Source of the DNA: G965195345 sp965277775
GTDB taxonomy: Bacteria > Pseudomonadota > Gammaproteobacteria > CAKMZV01
DNA length: 64,000 nt
Reading direction: 5' to 3'
NCBI GenBank assembly: GCA_965277775.1
Contig: OZ255843.1
Location: 1,798,001-1,862,000 of the forward strand
The notes beneath the pieces were generated by a model that made no database searches, was not told where the DNA came from, and saw nothing but the letters and a program-made list of their open reading frames with translations. Within the stretch, counting starts at the first letter, position 1, and the number at the start of each line of letters is the position of its first letter. Below are positions 26,958 to 36,071 of this stretch, one piece after another. A program made the translations under genes and the position numbers.

Positions 26958-27401
26958 ATGATTAAACTCAAAGGCATTGCCGTACGAAAAAAAACCAGAG
27001 CACCCATGGAAACGCTCAATGACGCAGAAATAACTGTGGTAAAGGGGATTACCACGGATTGTCGAGGTGTGGTGAATAATCGCCAAATCACCATCTTAAG
27101 CCAAGAGTCTTGGCAAATGGCTGAATCCACCGTGGGAAAATCCCTACCTTGGACGACTCGACGCGCTAATTTGCTGGTACAAGGGAAATCTTTCAGCGCT
27201 GAGGATGTTGGTAAAAAAATTCAAATCGGAGACGTCGAACTACAGATTACCCGTGAGACTGACCCATGTTTTAGAATGGATGAGCAGTGTGAGGGTTTGA
27301 AAGACGCATTAAAACCCGATTATAGAGGCGGTGTGTGTTGCATCGTGCTGCACGGCGGGTGTATTTCTGTGGACGATGCAGTGCAGATCAGTGATCAATG
27401 A
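26958..27401 (+). CDS. MOSC-domain protein
   Basis: A 147-residue protein that is essentially one MOSC domain (found in molybdenum-cofactor sulfurases and YiiM-type N-hydroxy reductases). Visible patterns are TDCRGVVNNRQITILSQESW, a beta-rich centre (NLLVQGKSF, IQIGDVELQITRETDPC) and GVCCIVLHGGCI near the end. Several Cys could carry sulfur. AAGGAAGG is well placed before the ATG. It sits 28 nt after the fusion gene and 47 nt before lutA. The specific reaction cannot be told; a role with a molybdoenzyme or as sulfur carrier is family-based inference. Confidence 0.78.
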   Translation: MIKLKGIAVRKKTRAPMETLNDAEITVVKGITTDCRGVVNNRQITILSQESWQMAESTVGKSLPWTTRRANLLVQGKSFSAEDVGKKIQIGDVELQITRETDPCFRMDEQCEGLKDALKPDYRGGVCCIVLHGGCISVDDAVQISDQ

Positions 27402-27448
27402 AGCAATGGTCCCCGATCCTTTCTTTCTAAGAAGCAAACCGTCGCCTT

Positions 27449-28159
27449 ATGAAAGTTGGTCTGTTTAGAACCTGCTTGGTCGATGGCATGCGCCCCTCGG
27501 TGGGGCTTGCAGCAGAAAAATTATTAAGCTTCGCCCAGTGTGAAGTCATTCAACCTAAGACTCAAACATGTTGCGGACAACCCGCATGGAACTCGGGCTA
27601 TTCAGATCAGACCAAATGCATTGCCGAAAAATGCATTGGGGATTTTGCCGATTGTGATTATGTGATCATCCCATCGGGCTCATGTGGCGGTATGATGAGA
27701 AAACATTATCCTCATTTTGATGCGGCTGAAAAATCATTCTCAAAATTTGCAAATAAGTGCTATGAATTAACCGATTTTTTAGGGAATGTTGCCAAAATCC
27801 AATTGCCGAGAAGCCAAAATCCTCAAACGCTCACCTACCATGATGGCTGTGCTGGATTAAGAGAACTATCGATTAAACAACAGCCCAGAAAACTGCTAAC
27901 ACAATGCGGGCATACCATCATCGAAATGCCAACCGCTGAAGAATGTTGTGGATTTGGCGGGACATTCTCAGTGAAATTTGGTGATATATCCAGCGCGCTT
28001 GTGGCTGATAAGTGTCAACACATTGTGGCCACTCAGTGTGATACGGTGGTCATGGGTGATGTGGGTTGTATGCTTAACATCGAAGGTAAATTTCAGTTCA
28101 ATCAGTCATCGACCAAAGTGGTGCACATTGCCGAAATCTTAGCTGAGACCATTTCATGA
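27449..28159 (+). CDS. lutA: L-lactate utilization protein LutA (CCG-domain Fe-S subunit)
   Basis: A 236-residue protein with two cysteine-rich CCG domains: TCCGQPAWNSGY with GSCGGMM in the first half, and YHDGCAGLREL with CCGFGGTFSVKF and GDVGCMLN in the second. This is the LutA/YkgE pattern of the three-subunit L-lactate oxidase. Its last four bases overlap the lutB start, and lutC follows, so the LutABC complex is complete. No lactate permease or lldR-type regulator is adjacent. Confidence 0.93.
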   Translation: MKVGLFRTCLVDGMRPSVGLAAEKLLSFAQCEVIQPKTQTCCGQPAWNSGYSDQTKCIAEKCIGDFADCDYVIIPSGSCGGMMRKHYPHFDAAEKSFSKFANKCYELTDFLGNVAKIQLPRSQNPQTLTYHDGCAGLRELSIKQQPRKLLTQCGHTIIEMPTAEECCGFGGTFSVKFGDISSALVADKCQHIVATQCDTVVMGDVGCMLNIEGKFQFNQSSTKVVHIAEILAETIS

Positions 28160-29538
28160 GCCAATACAGTAGCATACATTTTCATCGCAATGCCAGTGCG
28201 AGCTTGAACAATGAATTTCTGGGTCAAGCGATGGACAAAGCCAAACACAAATTCATTGATCACAGAAAATTAAGTATTACTCAGTTTAACGAACACCTTG
28301 GTGATTTTGAAGCTTTACGCGAAAAAGGTGCATGGACACGCAATCAAACCATTGCCAACTGGGGTGGCTATTTACAACAATTTAGCGATCAAGCCGAAGC
28401 CAACGGCGCTCAGGTTCATTGGGCTTTGAATGTAGAGGAAGTGGGTGATATTGTGGTTAAGATTGCCAAAGCCAATCAAGTTCAGCACATTGTTAAATCA
28501 AAGTCAATGCTCACAGAGGAGGCTCAGTTAAACAAAGCGCTTGAAGCCAATGGCTATGTCGTCACCGAAACCGATTTAGGCGAATATATTCTACAACTTG
28601 CTCAAGAAACCCCGTCCCACATCATTGCCCCAGCGGTTCATAAAAGCAGAGAAGAAGTCACAGAACTGTTTGCCAAACACCATCCTGATTATCCGATCAC
28701 AGAAGACATACCAGCTTTGACACAGCAAGCACGTGCGGTGCTTCGTGATAAATTTTTTGAGGCTCAAATGGGCATAACAGGCGCCAATTTTTTGGTGGCT
28801 GAGACAGGCAGTTGCGGCATTGTCACCAACGAAGGCAATGGCTTGTTGACTTCAACCTTAACAAAAGTCAGGGTGGTGATTGCTGGGATAGAAAAAATAT
28901 TACCCAGACTGCAAGATGCTGCCGACATCGTTGAATTGTTGCCTCGCTCTGCAACGGGACAAGCCATTTCCAATTACCTGACCCTCACCTCTAAGCCTTT
29001 AAAAAATCAAGGTGGGGCAACAGAACAACTCCATTTTGTATTGGTTGACGCCGGCCGATCGGATTTATTGGGTACGCCCTATGAAGAAATGCTTCGTTGC
29101 ATTCGATGTGGGGCCTGCATGAATCATTGCCCTGTTTATCAACGCATAGGCGGCCATGCTTACGGTTGGGTTTATCCAGGCCCTATGGGGTCGATTTTAA
29201 CGCCCCTTTATACGGGTTTGGAAAAGGCCATTGACCTACCGCATGCAGCCACACTTTGTGGGCAATGCGAAGTGGTTTGCCCAGTGAAAATACCCTTGCC
29301 AAAGCTGCTAAGGCAATTGCGCGAAGATCAAGTGAAGCATCATTTGCGCCCTTGGAGTGAACAGTGGTTTATTCGGCTGTGGACATGGTTGTCGTTGCAC
29401 CCTTGGATGTATCGCATTGGGTTGTTTAAAATGCGTCTATTTTTGAAACTGTTAAGTGGTCAAAACGGCATTAAAAAAATACCGTTTACAGCCATTGGAT
29501 GGTTTCATAAGCGGCACTTGCCCAAACCCAGAGATTAA
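28156..29538 (+). CDS. lutB: L-lactate utilization iron-sulfur protein LutB
   Basis: A 460-residue protein. The N-terminal LUD domain (residues ~60-290; VAETGSCGIVTNEGNG) precedes a bacterial ferredoxin module with CIRCGACMNHCP (about residue 315) and CGQCEVVCP (about residue 372), which hold two 4Fe-4S clusters. The C-terminal tail has hydrophobic stretches. Matches LutB/YkgF. It overlaps lutA by 4 nt and is followed 2 nt later by lutC. Confidence 0.94.
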   Translation: MSQYSSIHFHRNASASLNNEFLGQAMDKAKHKFIDHRKLSITQFNEHLGDFEALREKGAWTRNQTIANWGGYLQQFSDQAEANGAQVHWALNVEEVGDIVVKIAKANQVQHIVKSKSMLTEEAQLNKALEANGYVVTETDLGEYILQLAQETPSHIIAPAVHKSREEVTELFAKHHPDYPITEDIPALTQQARAVLRDKFFEAQMGITGANFLVAETGSCGIVTNEGNGLLTSTLTKVRVVIAGIEKILPRLQDAADIVELLPRSATGQAISNYLTLTSKPLKNQGGATEQLHFVLVDAGRSDLLGTPYEEMLRCIRCGACMNHCPVYQRIGGHAYGWVYPGPMGSILTPLYTGLEKAIDLPHAATLCGQCEVVCPVKIPLPKLLRQLREDQVKHHLRPWSEQWFIRLWTWLSLHPWMYRIGLFKMRLFLKLLSGQNGIKKIPFTAIGWFHKRHLPKPRD

Positions 29539-29540
29539 CC

Positions 29541-30152
29541 ATGGACACCTCAAACAACAAAAAGATCATCCTTGAAAAATTGGCGGCAGTCGCACCCAGC
29601 CAAGCGATTAAAAGTGATGAACCCATCCTCCAAAGAAAACCCTTATCTAATCTGGTCGAAGCATTTAATCGCGCGTGTACTTCAACCTTAACCGAGGTCG
29701 TGCCATTGCCCGATGATTCAAGTCTGTTGACAACAATCATTGCGCAAATGCAATCCCATCATGCAATTCGCGTTTCCTCCGAATACCTCGACCTCGATTG
29801 GGAGGCACATAACATTCAAGCTCAACCAGGGGCGGCACAAAAAAGCGATGTTTATGCATTGACAGGGGTGGATTGCGCCATTGCGGCAACGGGCACGTTG
29901 ATGCTTTGCTCAAGCCAACACACCCCACAGAGTTTAGCCGCCTTGCCTCAACATCACATTGCGGTTGTTCATCATGATCAACTGGTTGAACGATTGAGTG
30001 ATGCATTTCAAATTTTACAAAATCAACCCGAATTATGCGCCCAAACGGTTTTCATTTCAGGCCCTTCACGTACCGCTGACATAGAGCAAACCCTGGTTGT
30101 TGGCGCCCATGGCCCTCTAAAACTCACGGTGATCCTCATTGCACAAAGATAG
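29541..30152 (+). CDS. lutC: L-lactate utilization protein LutC
   Basis: A 203-residue LUD-domain protein. The core ALTGVDCAIAATGTLML and the C-terminal ISGPSRTADIEQTLVVGAHGP are characteristic of LutC/YkgG. Together with LutA and LutB it forms the cytoplasmic Fe-S L-lactate dehydrogenase that replaces LldD in many bacteria. It is the last gene of the plus-strand run starting at gltB. Confidence 0.93.
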   Translation: MDTSNNKKIILEKLAAVAPSQAIKSDEPILQRKPLSNLVEAFNRACTSTLTEVVPLPDDSSLLTTIIAQMQSHHAIRVSSEYLDLDWEAHNIQAQPGAAQKSDVYALTGVDCAIAATGTLMLCSSQHTPQSLAALPQHHIAVVHHDQLVERLSDAFQILQNQPELCAQTVFISGPSRTADIEQTLVVGAHGPLKLTVILIAQR

Positions 30153-30232
30153 GCGTCGTCAATAATCACAGTCATCAATGTCCAGAAACTTTGGGCAGTG
30201 ATGTTTCGCTTGCACACTGCATAATACGCGCT

Positions 30233-30916
30233 ATGACAGTTTTAGCAAAACTTAAAAAAAACCAAAGACCCCGAGAAAAACTGCTGGCGCTTGGTGCAGA
30301 GAACTTAACCGATCCTGAACTGTTGGCAATATTTTTGCGCACGGGCATTCCAGGTAAGAATGCCATCGAATTATCAGAAGAACTTCTAAAAGTTTTTGGT
30401 GGCTTGTCCCAGATCATTCACGCATCAAATGCTGATTTAAATACCGTTAAGGGCATAGGTAATGCAAAATATGTGCAATTGCAAGCCAGCCTTGAAATGG
30501 CCAAACGGTGCTTGCGAGGTGATATGATCTCAAAACGCATCCGTTTCACTCAAACCGCCGTTGTCAGGGAGTACGTTCAACACGAATTGGGTCAGCAAAG
30601 CGAAGAGGTTTTTGCGGCCATTTTCCTCGACAATCAACATCAACTACTGGTGTTTGAAAAATTGTTTTATGGCACCATTAACAGTGCGCCCGTATTTCCA
30701 AGAAGGATTGTTCGCAGAGCTTTGGAAGTCAATGCAGCCGCCGTGATACTGGCGCACAATCATCCTTCAGGTGTATTAACGCCGAGTCAATCTGACAAAC
30801 TGATCACCATTGACCTAAAACAAGCGTTAAAGATTGTTGACATACGCGTCATTGATCACATCATTGTTGGACCCTGTGGCTCCATGTCAATGGTTGAAGA
30901 AGGCGTTATGCCTTAA
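30233..30916 (+). CDS. radC: RadC family JAB/MPN-domain protein
   Basis: A 227-residue protein. The N-terminal part carries helix-hairpin-helix-like segments (LNTVKGIGNAKYVQLQ), and the C-terminal part is a JAMM metalloprotease-like domain with AHNHPSGVLTPSQSD, all metal ligands present. Named for DNA repair, but its biochemical role remains unclear in the family. The ATG at 30233 is chosen because family members start with a basic segment of this type; an upstream in-frame ATG adds 14 residues. It is a chromosomal-type RadC, next to no mobile genes. Confidence 0.9.
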   Translation: MTVLAKLKKNQRPREKLLALGAENLTDPELLAIFLRTGIPGKNAIELSEELLKVFGGLSQIIHASNADLNTVKGIGNAKYVQLQASLEMAKRCLRGDMISKRIRFTQTAVVREYVQHELGQQSEEVFAAIFLDNQHQLLVFEKLFYGTINSAPVFPRRIVRRALEVNAAAVILAHNHPSGVLTPSQSDKLITIDLKQALKIVDIRVIDHIIVGPCGSMSMVEEGVMP

Positions 30917-30964
30917 AATGTCAGGCTAGCCCCAGTATATATAAAAATGCGTCCACAAATAGAG

Positions 30965-31357
30965 TTATTGATTGAGTGATTCGAGCAACTCAACCAAACA
31001 GCCTCTTTGCTTCGGCAGCATTCTTCGGTATTGACGAATGAGCTTGATTTCAGCCAGAGACAAGGTGAGCGATTCAGCATCATCTTCTTGCACACTTCGG
31101 TACAGAAAAATGGGTCCCGTGCCGAATAACAACCACTCAATGCGTACCCCGAGGAATTCGCAAATCTTAACCATCCTATGCTGGTTAGGCATGGCACTGC
31201 CTTCTAACCACCTTCGAGCCGCTTTGGGCGAAACTTCAAACAGTTCAGCCAAATGCGTATTTGTGCATGGAATGATGCCTTTATCGACAAGAATGGATCG
31301 GAAACGATCCGAGAACTCTTGACGAAAATATATATTTAATGAATTATTTTTGTTCAT
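30965..31357 (-). CDS. Small XRE-type helix-turn-helix regulator
   Basis: A 130-residue protein with an N-terminal DNA-binding domain: THLAELFEVSPKAARRWLEG is a clear helix-turn-helix, followed by QHRMVKICEFLGVRIEWLLFG, typical of phage-CI-like XRE repressors. The C-terminal 50 residues are short and lack the LexA/S24 protease fold. It is divergent from the lipoprotein gene at 31921 and has its own promoter with a palindrome at the expected +1. The target genes are unknown; self-regulation is the most direct inference. Confidence 0.85.
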   Translation of the reverse strand: MNKNNSLNIYFRQEFSDRFRSILVDKGIIPCTNTHLAELFEVSPKAARRWLEGSAMPNQHRMVKICEFLGVRIEWLLFGTGPIFLYRSVQEDDAESLTLSLAEIKLIRQYRRMLPKQRGCLVELLESLNQ

Positions 31358-31393
31358 TTTTCTCCCCAGAAAAATTGTGAATTGCTTCTAATA

Positions 31394-31447
31394 CCATCCA
31401 ATGAATGGATGGCAAAGTAACTATACATTCATCATTATAACGAACAA
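31394..31447 (-). promoter_or_regulatory. Promoter and candidate operator of the XRE regulator
   Basis: On the minus strand TTGTTC (31447-31442), a 16-bp spacer and TATAGT (31425-31420) form a promoter for the regulator. A perfect 7-bp inverted repeat, CCATCCA-N5-TGGATGG (31394-31412), begins right at the predicted transcript start, a position fit for an autorepressor. The rest of the 31413-31920 gap shows no gene; a weaker GTTGAA...TTCAAC repeat lies at about 31532-31557. Confidence 0.5.
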
Positions 31448-31920
31448 TGCCAAAAAAAAGAGGACAAATGTACCGCCCTTAAAAATGAGCACTTTGTTGC
31501 GATTGGATCAAAGCTTAGATGGATGATTTGTGTTGAAAGGGGCATTTGTGCTTCAACTAATTTATGTATTTTACTTGTATTAAGTTTTGCCTATAGTCGT
31601 CGTGGGGAACGCTAGAACAAGCCAAAGTCTGTCAAATAGAACACGAAATCAACAAAAATATTTCATTGAATCCCCCAGTTTTGCATCGATGGCATTGGAT
31701 GATTGTATATTAATCGCGTTTATTTCATAAATAACTTAGTACAATTGATAGGTTGTTTTAAGTCATAGCCTCCCCCACCCACTTTAATAAGTTCAAGAAT
31801 ACCTTTATGTTTAAATTATTCTCAAAGTTTTTAACTCAACTATTGATCCATTCATTTTTCCAAGGAATTGCGTTCAGTCAGTTTATTTTCGCTTTCCTGA
31901 AAGGGCTTATTAGCACAAGT

Positions 31921-34900
31921 ATGGATGCATTCAAGGCGGTCAAACGCCGTGCCTTGAGTATGATAAGTACGACTGTTGTACTGTCTGTATTTATGACCGC
32001 ATGTGGCGGTGGCGGTGGCGGTAGCAGCGACACCTCGCCTCTATCAACTGTAGAGACAACGCTTAAGCTAACGGTTTCGAGCAGCAGTTTTACTTTCAGC
32101 GAAGATTTTACAACGACTCCAACAATTGCCAGCGCCACCAGTGCGACATCAATAACAGTCTTTGAATCAACGACGGGTGTGGTCAAAGTTGAAGCTACGA
32201 CAAGCTCAGTGACGTTATCAAGCATACTTAGTGCCAATGGGCGAACAACCCTAACCATTACCGCAAGAAATGGCTCACTAAGCTCATCGCCTCAAACTGT
32301 GGTAATAGAGGTAACGGCCGTCGATGATCCAACAATATTAACCGTTTCAACGACTGCATTGACTTTGACTGAGGACTTTGGATCGCCTATTTTGATCAAC
32401 ACAACAATCACCAATGTTGATGGTGACCCATTGACTTTAACCGTGGTTCATTCCAACACAAGTGTGGTCACTGTAACGACTTCTGCTTCAGGTGTCCAAG
32501 TTGCGCCTATAAATAATGCCAATGGTCAAACCACCTTAACCATTACGGTTAGAGATGAATTAACCAGCACTTCAACCGAAGTTGTCGTTCGCGTGACAGA
32601 AGTCAATGACACACCGACTATAAGCCTCACAACCGACAGTATTTCAATCATAAGGGGTTTTTCGGACATCTCCGTTGGTGTCACAGTCATGGATGTTGAA
32701 GATACAGGCTTGTCTTACGCTGTGTCGGAATCGCCTACAGGGGTGGTCAGTGTTTCTACACGTTCAAGCGCCATCTCCTTAAGTCCCATTTCTAACACGA
32801 CGGGTTCAACCACATTAACAGTCAGAGTGGTTGACAGTTCGGGTGCAACGGTTATTCAGACTATCTCTATAAATGTGTTTTCTATTCCCAGTATTGCCCC
32901 TGTATTGACGGTTTCCACCAACCGTATCAGTGTTCAAGAAGATTTTATGTCTACTATAATAATCAGAACCACTGCCACAGATGCTGATGGTGATACCATA
33001 ACGCTTTCAGTGAGTCAATCTACGCTTGTGAATGCTGTTATAAACACACCTGTCAGCGGTAACAGCACCCTCAATAACACCATTACCTTATCTGCGGTTG
33101 CCGATGCCAATGGTGTAGCAAACTTAGCCATTCGAGCAAGAGATACAGGTGGGGAAACCACTGCTGCTATTGTTGTGGTAACCGTGGTAGCGGTTAGTGA
33201 CACGCCGACTCTTATGGTCTCATCTAACAGTATTACGACCGTTGGAGGATTCTCGGCGATCACCATTAATACCACAGCCAATGATGCCGATGAAGGGGAT
33301 TTGTCCTTCACCGTAACTGAATCCAACACAAATGTGGTTACCGTAACGACTTCAGCGAATGCCATAACATTGGATGCAATATCTGGCGTAACAGGTCAAA
33401 CCATTTTAACAGTCAGAACGGTTGACAGTTCTGGCATAACGGTTACTCAAACAATTACAGTTAATGTCATCAATAGCCCGCCAGCATTGATGGTTTCCAC
33501 CACTCGTATCAGCTTACAAGAGGACTTTATGACCTCAGTATCTTTTAGTGTCACAGCCATGGATAATGAAGGTGATACCATAACGATTTCGGTGAGCTCT
33601 ACCACGCACCTAGTGGATGCTGTGGTGTCCACTCTAACAAACGGCATGAGTACTATTACCTTATCTTCGGTCGCCAATGAATTTGGTACAGCAACCTTAA
33701 CCGTTCAAGCTATGGATGCCGCTGGACAATCTAATTCGACCATAGTAGTCATGGTCTTGGCGGGCGTTAATGACACACCAACGATCGCTGTTTCCCCAAA
33801 CTCAGTCTCTTTGGGTGCAGCGGCTCTCGATTTGATTGTCACAGCTTATGACGTGAAGGATTCGACCTTAACATTCAGCGTATCAACAGGACAGGGTTTG
33901 GTTAACACAGCGATTAGTGGCGATAGGTTGACCCTAACTCGATTAGGCTTGAACGTGTCTCAAATAACGTTGACTCTGACCACAACTGATACAGGAAACG
34001 TATCGGTTTCTACCGTAGTAACCGTCGCCTTGCCCCCTGCATTATTTGTGACAACCAGCGTCAAGACCCTTAATTTTGCTTGGAGTGCGATCTCTACTGC
34101 AACCCACTATCAATTAGAAAGTGAACCCAGCAATGGTTCAGGTTTTACAGTGTTGAATACCACAGGCATTGTGGTCATTCCGAACACGACCATCAGCCAG
34201 ACTACTGCGCAAGGTCAAGTGTCCTTACACCGTTACATCCCAAGGGTGAATAACCCGATCTATGCAGTAAAAACCTGTGATGCAACATCGTGCGAGGCCT
34301 CACATAGACATAGCGTGTCGATGTTTAGCAATTCAGATTTGAACAGCATGATTGGACAATTGCGAGGCAGTAACACCACCACCACAGATCAATTTGGGCA
34401 CTCTATAAGTTTGAGCGATGATGGCAATACCCTTGCTGTGGGGGCGCCTAGGGAAGCTGGTTCATCTACTGGGGTCAATCAACCAATAAATACTAATGCC
34501 GCAAATTCAGGGGCGGTTTATGTATTTCGTCGCAATGGGCGTGTTTGGTCGCAGCAAGCGTACATCAAAGCATCAAATGCAGAAACAAACGATGAATTTG
34601 GCCAGTCAGTGAGTTTAAGCAATGATGGTAATACCTTAGCTGTTGGGGCCCGTTTTGAAGGCAGCGCATCCACTGCAATTGATGGCGCACAACTGAATGG
34701 TGCTCCTCAATCAGGCGCGGTGTATTTATTCCGCTTCAGCGGGGGTGCTTGGTTACAACAAGCCTACATCAAACCATTAAATACGAACGTTTTAGATAAT
34801 TTTGGCTTTTCTGTGAGTCTAAGTGGCGATGGCAACACCCTTGCTGTGGGGGCAAGTGGGGAAAATAGTTCATTAGCGGGTGTAAATCGCCCAGACAATA

Positions 34901-35763
34901 ATGATCCTTTTACTCGAAGTGCGGGTGCAGCATATGTATTTCGTTTTACGACGGGTTCAAACACATGGACACAGCAAGCGTATATCAAAACATTCTTTCC
35001 AGTTTTTGGTGCACAATTTGGTTCAGCGGTACGTTTAAGTGATGATGGCAATACGCTGGCTGCTTCAGCTGAAACTGAACCCACTACTGGGAGGGGGATT
35101 AATCAACCGCCAACTATGGGTGAAGAAGAAGATGAGAATGGCGCAGTTTATGTGTTTGGTTTTGATACGTCGTCAACCATTTGGTCACAACAAGCGTATA
35201 TTAAGGCGGATAATTCCGATTTAAGTGACCGATTCGGATCTTCATTAAGCATCAGTGATGATGGTAATACCCTTGCAGTGGGCGCTCATGGTGAAGGAAG
35301 CTCATCGACAGGGGTTGGAAGCAATGGGGGAGACAACGGTTTAAGTTCTGCAGGCGCAGCCTATGTATTTCAAGTTAGTACCGCTGGCACTTGGTCTCAA
35401 CAAGCGTACATCAAGGCATCCAATACAGATGGCGGTGATGAATTTGGTTGGTCGATCAGTCTGAGCGGTAATGGTATGTTTCTTGCCGTAGGTGCCCGTC
35501 ATGAGAGAGGCAGTTCAGTTGGCATAAATAGTCTTGAATCAAGCAACGGCACATTCCGTGCAGGTGCCGTTTACTTCTTTGAATTAAATAATGGTAACTG
35601 GTCACAACGGGCCTATGTAAAACCAAGCAATAATCTAATCCGAAATATTTTTGGAGCATCAGTCAGTTTAAACAAAGACGGCAGTTCACTTATTGTGGGT
35701 GCAAGTAGGTTAAACGTTACAGTTAGTGAAGCTAGAGATGCACCCTCGGTTTATCTCTATTAG
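31921..35763 (+). CDS. Large surface lipoprotein with Ig/cadherin-like and FG-GAP-like repeats
   Basis: A 1280-residue predicted lipoprotein. The signal peptide ends in a lipobox (MTAC, Cys28) followed by a glycine run and Ser, typical of a tethered outer-membrane lipoprotein; an in-frame start at 31807 would push the lipobox too far in. Residues ~40-700 hold about seven Ig/cadherin-like repeats of 85-105 residues with DADGD-type calcium sites and the closing pattern LT(I/V).A.D. A fibronectin-like segment follows (~705-800). The C-terminal third is seven FG-GAP-like repeats (see the repeat entry). Ser and Thr are very abundant. Probably an adhesin or matrix protein; no catalytic motif is seen. 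Confidence 0.85.
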   Translation: MDAFKAVKRRALSMISTTVVLSVFMTACGGGGGGSSDTSPLSTVETTLKLTVSSSSFTFSEDFTTTPTIASATSATSITVFESTTGVVKVEATTSSVTLSSILSANGRTTLTITARNGSLSSSPQTVVIEVTAVDDPTILTVSTTALTLTEDFGSPILINTTITNVDGDPLTLTVVHSNTSVVTVTTSASGVQVAPINNANGQTTLTITVRDELTSTSTEVVVRVTEVNDTPTISLTTDSISIIRGFSDISVGVTVMDVEDTGLSYAVSESPTGVVSVSTRSSAISLSPISNTTGSTTLTVRVVDSSGATVIQTISINVFSIPSIAPVLTVSTNRISVQEDFMSTIIIRTTATDADGDTITLSVSQSTLVNAVINTPVSGNSTLNNTITLSAVADANGVANLAIRARDTGGETTAAIVVVTVVAVSDTPTLMVSSNSITTVGGFSAITINTTANDADEGDLSFTVTESNTNVVTVTTSANAITLDAISGVTGQTILTVRTVDSSGITVTQTITVNVINSPPALMVSTTRISLQEDFMTSVSFSVTAMDNEGDTITISVSSTTHLVDAVVSTLTNGMSTITLSSVANEFGTATLTVQAMDAAGQSNSTIVVMVLAGVNDTPTIAVSPNSVSLGAAALDLIVTAYDVKDSTLTFSVSTGQGLVNTAISGDRLTLTRLGLNVSQITLTLTTTDTGNVSVSTVVTVALPPALFVTTSVKTLNFAWSAISTATHYQLESEPSNGSGFTVLNTTGIVVIPNTTISQTTAQGQVSLHRYIPRVNNPIYAVKTCDATSCEASHRHSVSMFSNSDLNSMIGQLRGSNTTTTDQFGHSISLSDDGNTLAVGAPREAGSSTGVNQPINTNAANSGAVYVFRRNGRVWSQQAYIKASNAETNDEFGQSVSLSNDGNTLAVGARFEGSASTAIDGAQLNGAPQSGAVYLFRFSGGAWLQQAYIKPLNTNVLDNFGFSVSLSGDGNTLAVGASGENSSLAGVNRPDNNDPFTRSAGAAYVFRFTTGSNTWTQQAYIKTFFPVFGAQFGSAVRLSDDGNTLAASAETEPTTGRGINQPPTMGEEEDENGAVYVFGFDTSSTIWSQQAYIKADNSDLSDRFGSSLSISDDGNTLAVGAHGEGSSSTGVGSNGGDNGLSSAGAAYVFQVSTAGTWSQQAYIKASNTDGGDEFGWSISLSGNGMFLAVGARHERGSSVGINSLESSNGTFRAGAVYFFELNNGNWSQRAYVKPSNNLIRNIFGASVSLNKDGSSLIVGASRLNVTVSEARDAPSVYLY
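34387..35724 (+). repeat. Seven tandem FG-GAP-like repeats inside the lipoprotein gene
   Basis: The unit D.FG.S.SLS.DGNTLAVGA recurs with starts at 34387, 34591, 34795, 35011, 35227, 35437 and 35644, a period of 204-216 bp (68-72 residues). Between units stands W.QQAYIK.SN. The arrangement suggests a seven-bladed beta-propeller like the integrin alpha head. The last blade is degenerate (NKDGSSLIVGA) and ends the protein. Confidence 0.85.
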
Positions 35764-35799
35764 ATTTTCGTTTTTTATTTAACCAGCTTTGTCAAATTC

Positions 35800-35833
35800 A
35801 AGCCTCCGCCTTCAATTAAGAGGGCGGAGGCTT
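35800..35833 (+). terminator. Strong hairpin downstream of the lipoprotein gene
   Basis: AAGCCTCCGCC (35800-35810) and GGCGGAGGCTT (35823-35833) form a perfect, GC-rich 11-bp stem with a 12-nt loop, 37 bp after the stop codon. No T-run follows on the plus strand, so it may be a processing or Rho-linked structure rather than a classic intrinsic terminator. Confidence 0.6.
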
Positions 35834-36028
35834 CTCGTCTGTAAAACGTTATTGTCTTACTGTTATAACGAACATTGAATTTCAAAATGAACCCATTATT
35901 GGGACGCTCAATAACCCCTTGGCATTAGCCGCCTATGAGTGCGTGTGTATGGCCTCCTGCGTTTGAGACTCTTTTTAATTATTTTTTGAAGTGGTTTAAA
36001 TCTAAGAAATCACTTTTGCTATTATTAA

Positions 36029-36061
36029 GGGCATTGTTTCTGTATAATGCCCTGCTTTTTT
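36029..36061 (+). terminator. Intrinsic terminator immediately upstream of argD
   Basis: GGGCATT (36029-36035), a 10-nt loop and AATGCCC (36046-36052) are followed by TGC and six T (36056-36061). The T-run ends only 10 bases before the argD ATG. A TATAAT box (36043-36048) lies across the loop and 3' arm. Between 35834 and 36028 I see no gene. Confidence 0.6.
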
Positions 36062-36071
36062 GCTAAAAGAC

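Noticed and set aside
31878..33677. Long antisense reading frames across the lipoprotein gene
   Set aside because: They mirror the Thr/Ser/Val-rich repeats of the sense strand, lack ribosome-binding sites and resemble no protein.
34387..35724. The periodic DNA repeats as a CRISPR or satellite array
   Set aside because: The period follows codons and encodes FG-GAP blades in one frame; there are no unique spacers between identical short repeats.
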